From the NCBI GenBank assembly GCA_022448945.1, contig JAKVCV010000013.1:156911-220910 (forward strand): DNA of 64,000 bases. The letters run 5' to 3'. Source of the DNA: Saprospiraceae bacterium (lineage in GTDB: Bacteria; Bacteroidota; Bacteroidia; Chitinophagales; Saprospiraceae). Shown in pieces: positions 18,271 to 27,214 of the stretch. The position numbers were made by a program, and so were the translations under genes. How positions within the stretch are numbered: position 1 is the stretch's first letter; each line of letters starts with the position of its first letter. A model generated the notes under the pieces. It was not told where the DNA came from. It did no database searches and worked only from the letters and a program-made list of their open reading frames with translations.

Positions 18271-19008
18271 TTAAATATATCCTAATGCTTTAAAAATTAA
18301 TAGAAATCCTGAAATTAACATCAAAATATAAACATATTTATTAAATGCAGAGGGGTTTGTGATAAAACTATTAATCTTTTTACCAATAGGTACTGCAATA
18401 ATCATTGCAGGAAATGCATATAGAAAATAGTAGCCTATCTTAGAATTTTGATAGGAGTTCATATATACATGACTACAAATAATAAGTATTGTAAGCAGCC
18501 AAAAATAAAACTGTAAAGTAACTCTGAAAGTAGGTGGAGACCATTGCCTTAAGGAGCCATAAATAACAACTGGAGGACCAGAAATATTGTATGCTCCTCC
18601 AAACAAACCAGAAAGTGCACCAAATATAGCAGCATATCTGTCATTTTTGATATAAGGAATTTTGGGTGTAATTAAATTATAGATCGAAAAAATAATAATA
18701 AAACTTCCTAGAATTATCTTAATTAATGATTCATCTGCATACTTACTCAGATATACTCCTATGGGTACAAATAACGACGCTGAAATAACGAGTGAAATGA
18801 TACTTTTATACTGAATTTCTTTTCGGCCACGGACAACTATAATTGTACTACCTGCTATAAAAAGTAAGGGTATTAATGGACCAATAATTTCTAAGCTAAA
18901 ATAAAGAGATAGAATAGGCATTGAAACCATTGCAAAACCAAATCCAAAAGTTGAATTAATTAAACTACAACAAAAAACTATCAGTATTATAAATAGAATA
19001 GTCTCCAT
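18271..19008 (-). CDS. TauE/SafE family membrane permease
   Basis: A 245-residue integral membrane protein with about eight hydrophobic segments and the family-typical glycine-rich repeats: SLINSTFGFGFAMVSMPIL in the first half and ALSGLFGGAYNISGPPVVIYG in the second, reflecting internal duplication. TauE/SafE proteins are proposed exporters of sulfite, sulfoacetate or other organic anions across the inner membrane; the substrate here is unknown. It is the first gene of a tight two-gene unit with the glycosyltransferase. There is no obvious biochemical link between them, so the pairing may only be transcriptional. Confidence 0.88.
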   Translation of the reverse strand: METILFIILIVFCCSLINSTFGFGFAMVSMPILSLYFSLEIIGPLIPLLFIAGSTIIVVRGRKEIQYKSIISLVISASLFVPIGVYLSKYADESLIKIILGSFIIIFSIYNLITPKIPYIKNDRYAAIFGALSGLFGGAYNISGPPVVIYGSLRQWSPPTFRVTLQFYFWLLTILIICSHVYMNSYQNSKIGYYFLYAFPAMIIAVPIGKKINSFITNPSAFNKYVYILMLISGFLLIFKALGYI

Positions 19009-19235
19009 TCTAAGATTTTTTAATTAAAGTTGTTTTGTCAAAGAAAAGATGTAAATCTACTATCTTTTAAAAGATATAATTGTACGTATTCAAGTATATA
19101 ATTGGTTTTTATTTTATTATTTTCATCTTGAACGAACAAGAAGTATAGGTTGTACCCTTAGAGATAAAAAATACAAGGTATTACAAATACTTTGTAACAA
19201 AGGGTTTTAATTTAAATGGATTTTACTTGTTTTTA

Positions 19236-19274
19236 TAAAAAGAGACTATTGCATCTATACAATAGTCTCTTTTT
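19236..19274. terminator. Strong hairpin terminator (T-tract on both strands)
   Basis: A 15-bp perfect stem AAAAAGAGACTATTG/CAATAGTCTCTTTTT with an 8-base loop. On the minus strand it follows the stop of the 251-residue outer-membrane gene by about 25 bases and ends in TTTTTATAAAA, so it terminates that gene. No plus-strand gene precedes it. Confidence 0.88.
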
Positions 19275-19298
19275 GAATTGATTGAATAATCTAATTGT

Positions 19299-20054
19299 CT
19301 AAAATGTTACACCTATTCTCAAAGAAGGACGGTAAAAGGTGCGATTCTCAATTACTGGGTTTCCATTCCAATCTGAATATTCATATTTAGCAAATTGTAT
19401 GACATAACCAAAATCCATTACAAGATGTGTTTTTCTTGTAGAAGGGAATCTTATGCCGATTGAGGGTCTTAGATAGAGGCCCCCTTCTGCACGATTATTC
19501 ATTAACATATCATTAATTCCTATTCCATAACCTATATTTAAATCATAAAATATGCTTGTAGAAGTTTTCATTAAATGGCCACGTATATTTGCATATATAG
19601 GAACAAAAGAATATTGCATTAAAGTGAGACTATTCAGACTGATTCCAGCACCAATTCCAATAAGACGATGCAAATGATATCCCGATACATAGTTTACACT
19701 TAACCCCAAAGATGGGCCATTAAAATCTGTGGTTCCTATTAAAGTTCCTCCAGTAATTGAATTATACCAACCTTTTTGAGGTACATGCATTTTCCTCTTT
19801 TCTTTTTTTTGGATTTGATAATCCAAAGAAACTTCATCTTTCAGTATTTTAACTACTTCAGAAGCTTTATATACTAAAATGCTTCCACCAAGAATTTCAA
19901 TTTTGATATTTTCTTTTGGGTTATATTCTAATACATAACCTTTTATTACAGAACCATTTTCTAAATATATAATATCTTGAAAATTGGTTTGAGCATAAAG
20001 GTTAAAATATGTAAAAAGACATATTAGTACACTATAAATTTTTTTGAAATGCAT
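19299..20054 (-). CDS. Exported protein: LSm-like strand motif plus outer-membrane barrel
   Basis: A 251-residue protein with a signal peptide ending LYAQ. The first mature segment (residues 25-75, QDIIYLENGSVIKGYVLEYN through ILVYKASEVVKI) is a short beta module seen at the N-terminus of many Bacteroidota exported proteins. The rest looks like an eight-stranded porin-like barrel, with repeated GxGIG patterns and a final strand YRPSLRIGVTF ending in phenylalanine, as expected for BAM-inserted proteins. No enzymatic motif seen. It stands alone, between the TauE unit and the first LVIVD lipoprotein, with its own terminator. Function unknown. Confidence 0.75.
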   Translation of the reverse strand: MHFKKIYSVLICLFTYFNLYAQTNFQDIIYLENGSVIKGYVLEYNPKENIKIEILGGSILVYKASEVVKILKDEVSLDYQIQKKEKRKMHVPQKGWYNSITGGTLIGTTDFNGPSLGLSVNYVSGYHLHRLIGIGAGISLNSLTLMQYSFVPIYANIRGHLMKTSTSIFYDLNIGYGIGINDMLMNNRAEGGLYLRPSIGIRFPSTRKTHLVMDFGYVIQFAKYEYSDWNGNPVIENRTFYRPSLRIGVTF

Positions 20055-20163
20055 ATCTAATATATTTACGAATCCTTATAATAAAAATGTTGTAATAAAT
20101 CTGATTTAGTATACTTACAATCCCCTCCAGAATTTATTATTTGTAAAATGGATTTATCTACTA

Positions 20164-21432
20164 TTATTTTACAACTGGAATATGACTTAACAGTTGTAAA
20201 GCAGCAGGGGAGGACGTATTGTATTGATAAAAACCATCTTGTCCCACAACTAATAAGATATTTGCATTTGGAATAGTGATTGCATCATAAGTTGGAAATG
20301 AATTATCATGAAATAATTGATTTTGACCTATATTGAATTTGTCAGCAACATCAAAGACTTTAAGTCCATCTGCTCCATCACAAAGATACAGTTTGTCATT
20401 TTCAACGCTTAATCCTTGCGGATTGGTTAAAGCTGTTGTACTTATTAAAGATGGATTCAATATATCTGAAATGTCAATTACATCAAGTTGATTGATAAAA
20501 CCCTGGCATCTGGTTCCGCTACGAAGTGTAATATATGCAAAATTTCCATTTACGAAAACAGGGTCACAGACATCAGCATGTTCAAACTCACTCAAATAAG
20601 TGGGATTTTGAGGGTTACTATTATCGTATATAAACATGCCTGTATTTGATCCTATAAACAACTTGTCTTGATAGGGAAAAATGGTTTCAATACCCCAGCC
20701 CCAACCAATTTGGAGTTGATTAACTCTTGTAGGGTCTTCTGGAACTGTAATATCAAATATATGCATGTCTTGGTTATCTACAACATAAAGGTTTTGACCA
20801 TCAATTGCAAATCTTGCCATTGATCCTCCAATTCCTATTGCTTCTCGACTTCCACTACCAGCAGCAGCAGAAACACCACCAGTACTTACAGATGTAAATG
20901 GTTCTATTTGAGGTGTACCCCATATAGCAGGATCGTCACATATTACTTCTTCAGTTACTTCTTCCGCATTATATTTTACTAAAACACCTAAATCAGGGTC
21001 AGTGCCGTAATTAGGAAAAGCATCATTAACTCGTTTTTCAAGTCTGATATTTTGAATGTCAGTTATATCAATTGCTAATAAATCAATATAATTATCTGCA
21101 TATAGCGTTGTTCCACTCATTGCTATATCTAAATTACCTGGTATTGCAATAAAAGCTATTTTAGCAGGACTTGAAGGATTAGCATTATCAATTACATGGA
21201 TTCCTTCATCAATTTCATTAATTAGAATTAAACTTCCATATAAATAAATTTTACCAGGATTTATCAGGTCACGTCCCGGTTCAACCACAGGATCAATTCG
21301 AATTTCATCATAGGTTTTGTAAATGGGTTCATATTTTGTATAAGTCATTACTCTTTTACAGTCATCCTTTACACATGCTGACATTAATAACAGTAAGCTG
21401 ATAGTCGCAAAAAATATATTGGAATTTTTCAT
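20164..21432 (-). CDS. LVIVD-repeat lipoprotein (first paralogue)
   Basis: A 422-residue lipoprotein: leader MKNSNIFFATISLLLLMSAC with lipobox LMSAC, then a beta-propeller-like series of LVIVD repeats. Recognisable blades include LILINEIDEGIHVIDN, LYVVDNQDMHIFDI, LFIGSNTGMFIYDN, FAYITLRSGTRCQGFINQLDV and LYLCDGADGLKVFDVAD. These repeats form a propeller expected to bind partners at the membrane surface. The protein of the gene at 24386 shares the blade order and the phrases GGSMARF, TIFPYQDKLFIG-type and FAYITLRSG, so they are clear paralogues. No enzyme motif; exact role unknown. Confidence 0.88.
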   Translation of the reverse strand: MKNSNIFFATISLLLLMSACVKDDCKRVMTYTKYEPIYKTYDEIRIDPVVEPGRDLINPGKIYLYGSLILINEIDEGIHVIDNANPSSPAKIAFIAIPGNLDIAMSGTTLYADNYIDLLAIDITDIQNIRLEKRVNDAFPNYGTDPDLGVLVKYNAEEVTEEVICDDPAIWGTPQIEPFTSVSTGGVSAAAGSGSREAIGIGGSMARFAIDGQNLYVVDNQDMHIFDITVPEDPTRVNQLQIGWGWGIETIFPYQDKLFIGSNTGMFIYDNSNPQNPTYLSEFEHADVCDPVFVNGNFAYITLRSGTRCQGFINQLDVIDISDILNPSLISTTALTNPQGLSVENDKLYLCDGADGLKVFDVADKFNIGQNQLFHDNSFPTYDAITIPNANILLVVGQDGFYQYNTSSPAALQLLSHIPVVK

Positions 21433-21689
21433 AATAAATTTTGTTTGTGTTAATAAGTGATATGTATATAAGTTATGGGTAATACTTATAGAATATATAT
21501 GTTATAGATTTTATTTTAATTAAGAATACTTTTGGATTATAAACTGCATTTAACAATCTGATTAATTAAACGCTTTCATTTTTATAAAAGTGAAATGTTA
21601 TTATGATTTTAACATATTCTAGATATTAGATCATTTTTTTTAATTGAATGAAATAATTAAAAACTAAAATACATAAAAAATTTTGGAAA

Positions 21690-22085
21690 TTAATTTGATT
21701 GATCTAACGTTTGAAATATTTGACCGGCAGCCCATAGTGAGCTTCCAATTATATTATATACAGACTGCTCTTTTGATGGTTTGACTATTACCAATTTATA
21801 TGCTTCTTTTGGATTAGTATCATTTGGACTAAATTGATACATTGAGTACGATGGGTTATGAGAATAATTTTCTTGATAATTAATGGTTTGAAGGTTTTGT
21901 TTCCAAAAATAATCCTCTTTGATTCCTAGATGCAATTCTACTTTTTTGTCTACCTTTTTGGAGGTAATCACTAAAGGAACATTATCATAATGTTGTTTGA
22001 AATTAATATTAGTTAATTCTATTTGTTGTCCATATGTTGATTGAAGTGAAACAACAGCAATAATAATAAGCATTAGCTTTTTCAT
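21690..22085 (-). CDS. Small secreted protein of unknown function
   Basis: A 131-residue protein with a signal peptide (MKKLMLIIIAVVSLQSTYGQ) followed by a 110-residue mature domain with mixed strands (VPLVITSKKVDKKVELHLGI) and no cysteines or known motif. The ending NIIGSSLWAAGQIFQTLDQSN is helical. A well-formed promoter (22205-22236, minus strand) lies about 120 bases upstream of the start, which supports this being an expressed gene. I do not recognise the family. Confidence 0.7.
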   Translation of the reverse strand: MKKLMLIIIAVVSLQSTYGQQIELTNINFKQHYDNVPLVITSKKVDKKVELHLGIKEDYFWKQNLQTINYQENYSHNPSYSMYQFSPNDTNPKEAYKLVIVKPSKEQSVYNIIGSSLWAAGQIFQTLDQSN

Positions 22086-22409
22086 AAAATTTAATTTTTC
22101 TTAGTGAAATAAATTATATGTTATTTATAACATTTATTATGTCAGCAGAAGTAAATTCAATAATGATTTTTAACTTATTTATATCTTATTATTGTTTGAT
22201 AATGCAAAGATAATATAAATTAAATGAATATTCAAACAAAATTTATAATTTTTTGTTTTTAATTTAATACTCATGCTTTTTTTAACAAATTTATTACATA
22301 CTTTGTAAAAGTACTGGTTCATTGTAACTATAACGCAATTAAATAAATAGGTTACATTGTCTTCATCAAAATTTTAATTCAATTAAAAAAACCAATTAAC
22401 TTTTATAAT
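22086..22409. other. Divergent intergenic region
   Basis: The region separates the small secreted-protein gene (minus) from the subtilase gene (plus). It contains the minus-strand promoter listed separately. On the plus strand only a weak TACATTGT resembles a -7 box; no other structure seen. Confidence 0.4.
22205..22236 (-). promoter_or_regulatory. Bacteroidota-type promoter for the 131-residue secreted protein
   Basis: On the minus strand this reads TTTG-N20-TATCTTTG, a full match to the Bacteroidota primary sigma consensus (TTTG at -33, TAnnTTTG at -7). It predicts a leader of roughly 110 bases before the ATG at 22085. Confidence 0.7.
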
Positions 22410-24320
22410 ATGAATCTTGTTTCTCAAATAATAATTTTTACTTCTATTTTTTGTTTGCTATTTAATAAGATAGATGCCCAGCAGTATTCTAGCTATACAG
22501 AATATCTAGATCTTGAACGTTTAATCATTAAATTTGATCCACTAATAGAAAGTAATTTTAAAGATAAAACCCTGTCAAAGTTTAAGTCTATTAAATCCTG
22601 GGGTTATTTGTCTTATCCTCAGATTACGATTGCTTTTACTAAAGCAAAAAATGTAAATGAATATTTTCAGATCATTGAAGAACTAAACAATGAACCTTCT
22701 ATTCAATATGTTGGAGAATATTTTAAAAACAATAAAAACCATAGCCTAGGTATTTTGAATCAGGTATTAGTTCAATTAAATGATAAATCCGAATATGATT
22801 TATTAAATGATATAGCAAATGAGTATAATGTACAATCTATTGTACCACATCGTATGAATAATCTTTATGAATTACATATTAATAAAGATTCAAAACTTAG
22901 TGCTTTAGATTTAGCAATTAGTATCCATCAATCTAAAATGTTCAGATATGCAGAACCAAATTATCTTATTAATCCCATAGTTACTTCAAATGATTCTCTA
23001 TATGACTATCAATGGGCAATTAATAACACAGGTTCTGCAATTCAATTTAATGGAACTATTGATGCCGATATGGATGTTCAGGAGGCATGGGCAATAACAA
23101 CTGGTCAACCATATATTCGTGTTGCAATTCTAGATTCAGGTGTTGATACTTTACATCCAGATTTAATGTCTAATTTAGTTAATGGATATTCGGCAATAGG
23201 AGATAGCAGTAAAGGATATCCTTCTTTCAATTTCAATAAAGATGGCCATGGGACTTGTTGTGCTGGAATTGTTGCTGCAATTGGCAATAATAATATAGGA
23301 ACAGCAGGAGTGGCTTATGGTTGCAAGATAATCCCTATTAAAACATTTTATTATCAAAACTTGCCGGGTATTGGCACTTTACCTTATTCAACTGCTTCTT
23401 GGATGGCAGATGCAATTACATGGGCTTGGCAAACAGGATATGCTGATATACTCAGTAATTCTTGGGGGCTTCAAGATCTATTTATACCATTATTACCAGG
23501 TCCTGGAGATACATCTACTGTCAATAATGCAGTTATTCAGGCGTATGCAAATGGTAGGAATGGAAAAGGGAGTTTGCTTTTTTTTAGCTCAGGAAATGAA
23601 GGTGATCCTCCAATATGGCCAGGTAGAGAACCTGATGCAATTTCAGTTAATGCAACATCAATGTGTGATGAGCGTAAGTATAATGGTTCTTGTGATGGAG
23701 AATCCTGGGAAGGCAATTATGGATTTGGATTGGAATTGGCTGCTCCAGGAGTGAAAATTGCTACAACAGATGCTTTAGGGTCTAATGGATTTGATGCAGG
23801 AGATTATGAAATGACTTTTAATGGTACTTCAGCTGCATGTCCGAATGCTGCTGCTGTAGCTGCTTTGATTTTGTCAGTTGACAGCAATCTTACTGCTCAT
23901 AGTGCAAGGGCAATAATTGATTCAACTGCTGATAAAGTAGGTGGATATAGTTATTCAACAAATGCAATATATGGAACCTGGTCAGATGAACTTGGCTATG
24001 GAAGAATAAATGCATATAGAGCTGTTTCAGCAGCTTTACAAGGAATGGCTTCCAGTACTGTAGATATTCAAACATTAGCAGATGTTACAATATATCCAAA
24101 TCCATCTCAAGGAAGTGTTATCATTTCACATCAACTGTTGAATGATAATCCTATAAGTTTAACCATATATTCATCTTTAGGGCGTTCTTTGATGATAAAG
24201 AAAATTAATAACAGCAATGAAACAGAATTATATTTACAGAATTTTCCCAATGGCACCTATTATCTTCATTTAATTACGGAAAAAACAACTATTACTAAAA
24301 CGCTACATTTGATACGATAG
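22410..24320 (+). CDS. T9SS-secreted S8 serine peptidase
   Basis: A 636-residue subtilase. Order: signal peptide (to IDAQ), a propeptide of about 190 residues, and the S8 catalytic domain with Asp near residue 242 (VAILDSGVDTLHPD), His near 279 (DGHGTCCAGIVAA) and Ser near 473 (NGTSAACPNAAAVAAL). It closes with a T9SS type-A sorting domain beginning VTIYPNPSQGSVIIS and ending NGTYYLHLITEKTTITKTLHLIR. Propeptide removal and sorting-domain cleavage by the T9SS are expected, giving an extracellular or surface-attached protease. Its gene lies between two paralogous LVIVD lipoprotein genes that run the other way and ends at a strong shared terminator. Confidence 0.93.
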   Translation: MNLVSQIIIFTSIFCLLFNKIDAQQYSSYTEYLDLERLIIKFDPLIESNFKDKTLSKFKSIKSWGYLSYPQITIAFTKAKNVNEYFQIIEELNNEPSIQYVGEYFKNNKNHSLGILNQVLVQLNDKSEYDLLNDIANEYNVQSIVPHRMNNLYELHINKDSKLSALDLAISIHQSKMFRYAEPNYLINPIVTSNDSLYDYQWAINNTGSAIQFNGTIDADMDVQEAWAITTGQPYIRVAILDSGVDTLHPDLMSNLVNGYSAIGDSSKGYPSFNFNKDGHGTCCAGIVAAIGNNNIGTAGVAYGCKIIPIKTFYYQNLPGIGTLPYSTASWMADAITWAWQTGYADILSNSWGLQDLFIPLLPGPGDTSTVNNAVIQAYANGRNGKGSLLFFSSGNEGDPPIWPGREPDAISVNATSMCDERKYNGSCDGESWEGNYGFGLELAAPGVKIATTDALGSNGFDAGDYEMTFNGTSAACPNAAAVAALILSVDSNLTAHSARAIIDSTADKVGGYSYSTNAIYGTWSDELGYGRINAYRAVSAALQGMASSTVDIQTLADVTIYPNPSQGSVIISHQLLNDNPISLTIYSSLGRSLMIKKINNSNETELYLQNFPNGTYYLHLITEKTTITKTLHLIR

Positions 24321-24328
24321 ATAAAACT

Positions 24329-24364
24329 AAAAGACCTTATGACATCTGTCATAAGGTCTTTTTT
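24329..24364. terminator. Bidirectional terminator between subtilase and LVIVD lipoprotein
   Basis: A perfect 15-bp stem AAAGACCTTATGACA/TGTCATAAGGTCTTT with a two-base centre, flanked by A-rich and T-rich tails. It sits between two convergent stop codons and can serve both genes. Confidence 0.9.
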
Positions 24365-24385
24365 GATGAGCAGATATATTGAATG

Positions 24386-25564
24386 TTATACGTCAATTGT
24401 AATCTCACTAATACGTACAAGTTTCTCAGGGTCTATAGCATCGTACTGAAAGATGCCTTCAAGACCAACAACTATAAGTGTGTTATTTTCAGAATTAGGA
24501 ATAACATCATAGGCTTTACGGATATCTCTATCTGCATATTGTAAATTGTCCAATATTTTATTTTTATCAGTAACATCAAATACTTTTAATCCCTGATTCC
24601 CATCACAAAGGAAGAGTGTATTTTCTTTGACACTTAATCCATGTGGGTTATGCATTTGGTAATTACTTACGAGGGTTGGATTGTTTAGATTTGAGATGTT
24701 AACGACATCTAATTGGTTGATTGCTCTGTCACAAGGTCCTCCACTACGTAAAGTGATATACGCAAAATCACCAGCTACTACTACTGGATCGCAAGCAACT
24801 GCATGTTCAAATTTACTTAGGAATAGTGGATTTTGTGGATTAGTATTATCATAAATATACATTCCTTCAGTACCACCAATAAAAAGATGATCTTCATGTG
24901 GGAAGATAGTTTCCACTGTAAATTCTAAAGGAATTTCTTTGATCTTAGAAGGGGTAGAAGGCTCGGTAATGTCAAATACAATCATTTTATTGCCATCCAA
25001 TACATATAATGTATTTCCAACAATCGTAAAACGGGCCATTGATCCACCTACTCCAGTAGGGTTCCCTCCACTGGTAGGCTTACCATTTGAAACGGCTTGA
25101 AACTGCGTACCTCTGATACCAATCGGTTCAGCACCATTGTTTATTGCTAGAAGATGTTCCCTTCGCTCTTTTTCAAATGTTTTAAAAGCTCCTTTTACGC
25201 GTTTTATTTCTCCTGTTTTTGTATTTAAAGTTACGAGGTCCATATAGTTGTCTGCATAAATAATATCACCTTTCATAGCTACATCAATATTGCCAGGTAT
25301 TTTTACAAAGCCAACTTTCTTAGGTTTTGCAGGATTTTCATTAAAAACAAGATGAATGCCTTTGCCCATTTCATTGATAAGTAACATATCATCTTTAATA
25401 TAAATTTTGCCGGGATTTTTTAGCGGTTGAGACGTTTTGAGTTCTATAGCTTTTTGTCGCATTTCTTCAGCTGTTTTATAGCTCAGTTCGTTATTATCTG
25501 AATTGCAACCCCAAAATAAGGAATTGGCAATTAGCGCTATTAAGCAAAGATATATGTATTTCAT
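24386..25564 (-). CDS. LVIVD-repeat lipoprotein (second paralogue)
   Basis: A 392-residue lipoprotein with leader MKYIYLCLIALIANSLFWGC (lipobox LFWGC) and the same LVIVD propeller as the gene at 20164. Blades include MLLINEMGKGIHLVFN, LYVLDGNKMIVFDI, LFIGGTEGMYIYDN, FAYITLRSGGPCDRAINQLDV and LFLCDGNQGLKVFDVTD. It lacks the roughly 30-residue insert rich in Gly/Ser found in the first copy. Anchored by lipid to a membrane, probably facing the periplasm or cell surface. The shared blade order indicates duplication followed by insertion of, or rearrangement around, the intervening genes. Role unknown. Confidence 0.88.
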   Translation of the reverse strand: MKYIYLCLIALIANSLFWGCNSDNNELSYKTAEEMRQKAIELKTSQPLKNPGKIYIKDDMLLINEMGKGIHLVFNENPAKPKKVGFVKIPGNIDVAMKGDIIYADNYMDLVTLNTKTGEIKRVKGAFKTFEKERREHLLAINNGAEPIGIRGTQFQAVSNGKPTSGGNPTGVGGSMARFTIVGNTLYVLDGNKMIVFDITEPSTPSKIKEIPLEFTVETIFPHEDHLFIGGTEGMYIYDNTNPQNPLFLSKFEHAVACDPVVVAGDFAYITLRSGGPCDRAINQLDVVNISNLNNPTLVSNYQMHNPHGLSVKENTLFLCDGNQGLKVFDVTDKNKILDNLQYADRDIRKAYDVIPNSENNTLIVVGLEGIFQYDAIDPEKLVRISEITIDV

Positions 25565-25785
25565 AATATGAATTCTTTTGAGTTAACAGGACAAATTATT
25601 AAATAAAAAATGTACTTGGAAAAATTAAAATTTTATAAAATTAACAATACAATTTATCATTAGATGGATTCTAGTTAAAATTACAAAAAACTTTAAATAA
25701 AAGTTTCCAATACAAAAACTTTAATATTTCGATAAGTAATTATATGTAGCTAATCTAAGTTTTAAATTCATCGTTTAATTAACAT

Positions 25786-27165
25786 TTAAAGCTGTAATTC
25801 TTTTTTGTTAAATACTTCATATAAAAGAACTCCAATTACAAACAAGTATTCAGTAATTATTATATAATAATTTTCTGTAAAGTCGGTACCTGAATAGCTA
25901 ATGTAAGTTAATGTTATAAGAAAGGACCACAGTATAACAAACCTGAATGAAGTGAAAACTCCTATCATAATAAGAGGCGTGATATACCATGGATGTATAG
26001 TTGTAGCAAGAAAAAAATGTATTGAGTAAATAAATAACATACTTTTAAAAAAAGAATGTATAGAATTACGGTTTGATCTATTGAATGAGATTATAAAAAT
26101 AATTAGAATATCTAAGATTGGAAGTGTTTTTCGAATAATCCCATAAATATCTTCTCTTAAAAAATCTTCTAACCATTGTACATTCATAAAGTACTTATGA
26201 AAATCCCAAAGCTGCCAATATTCATTAAAAAGGCCATATCTTGCCAGATAATATATGCTTGCATTGAACTCAAAATGATTAAAATAAAGGGATATACTTG
26301 ATTGTATTTTACCAACTAATTCAATATCAATAAATAGCAGAAATAGTAATGCAGTGACTCCTAAAACAATTGTACAATATTTTATACCTTCTTTGAACCA
26401 TAGTCGGCACAGAATCAGTGGTAAAAAGATGAGGGGAAGCAGTTTTATATTAACTGCAAGTGCAAATACAAATGCAGAAGTTGTCAATTGATTTTTTAAC
26501 AAAAAATACAAAGCAAGAGATAGAAAAAATATCATTGCAGCTTCAGTATGTAAATTGCCAGATAATTCTATAATCACCAATGGATTAAAAGCATAAAAGA
26601 AAGCGAGGTGTACAGGTTTTTTGATTATTTTCAATATTTTGATAACCATGATGATAGTACCCACCTCAAAAGCAATTGTTATAAGATGTAAAACAAATAA
26701 ACTGGCCCCAATATTATTATCAAATAAAAACGAAGAAATAAAAAAGAGGCATTGAGTCAAAGGTGGGTAGACTGAATAGAAATTAGTAGAATTCAGATGA
26801 GGATATAACTGTTGAAGTTCTGCTGTCTCATACAAATAATGATTAATTAATTCAGAAGGCAGGTAAGCATAGGGATTGTAACCATTATATAGTAAACGAC
26901 CATCCCATAGATATCTCCAAAAATCATCAGAAAGCGCTGGATATTCAAAAGTAAAGATCAATCTCAATATGATTGCAGCAAAAATAAATTGATTTATTTT
27001 ATTATCTACAAATAATTTGCTCGCCTTATTGCACCAATACAAATAAAATATAAATGCTCCTGAAAATAAAGTGATAAAAATTAAAAAATCACTTCTGCTA
27101 ACCTCATAAGCAATTAAAAAATAAGTAATTATAGAAAGTAGAAAAACCACATAATTTGTCCTCAT
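25786..27165 (-). CDS. GT-C membrane mannosyltransferase-like protein
   Basis: A 459-residue polytopic protein with about 11-12 hydrophobic segments. The first large extracytoplasmic loop carries LSDDFWRYLWDGRLLYNGYN, the acidic DD-containing loop typical of lipid-linked-sugar GT-C enzymes (MptB/ALG-type mannosyltransferases), followed by YPPLTQCLFF and later AVNIKLLPLIFLPLIL, the conserved K-L-x-P segment. Such enzymes move a hexose from a polyprenyl-phosphate donor to an acceptor on the outer face of the inner membrane. It is the third gene of a minus-strand unit after the K+ channel and the beta-lactamase-like gene (49-base gap). Donor and acceptor are not known. Confidence 0.85.
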   Translation of the reverse strand: MRTNYVVFLLSIITYFLIAYEVSRSDFLIFITLFSGAFIFYLYWCNKASKLFVDNKINQFIFAAIILRLIFTFEYPALSDDFWRYLWDGRLLYNGYNPYAYLPSELINHYLYETAELQQLYPHLNSTNFYSVYPPLTQCLFFISSFLFDNNIGASLFVLHLITIAFEVGTIIMVIKILKIIKKPVHLAFFYAFNPLVIIELSGNLHTEAAMIFFLSLALYFLLKNQLTTSAFVFALAVNIKLLPLIFLPLILCRLWFKEGIKYCTIVLGVTALLFLLFIDIELVGKIQSSISLYFNHFEFNASIYYLARYGLFNEYWQLWDFHKYFMNVQWLEDFLREDIYGIIRKTLPILDILIIFIISFNRSNRNSIHSFFKSMLFIYSIHFFLATTIHPWYITPLIMIGVFTSFRFVILWSFLITLTYISYSGTDFTENYYIIITEYLFVIGVLLYEVFNKKELQL

Positions 27166-27214
27166 AAAAATATGGTTTTAAATTAACCTTAATATTAACA
27201 ATATTAATTCTGTT

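Noticed and set aside
23371-23754. 127-residue ORF inside the subtilase gene
   Set aside because: Same-strand alternate frame rich in Leu, Gln and Met with no initiation context; the main frame contains the S8 catalytic residues.
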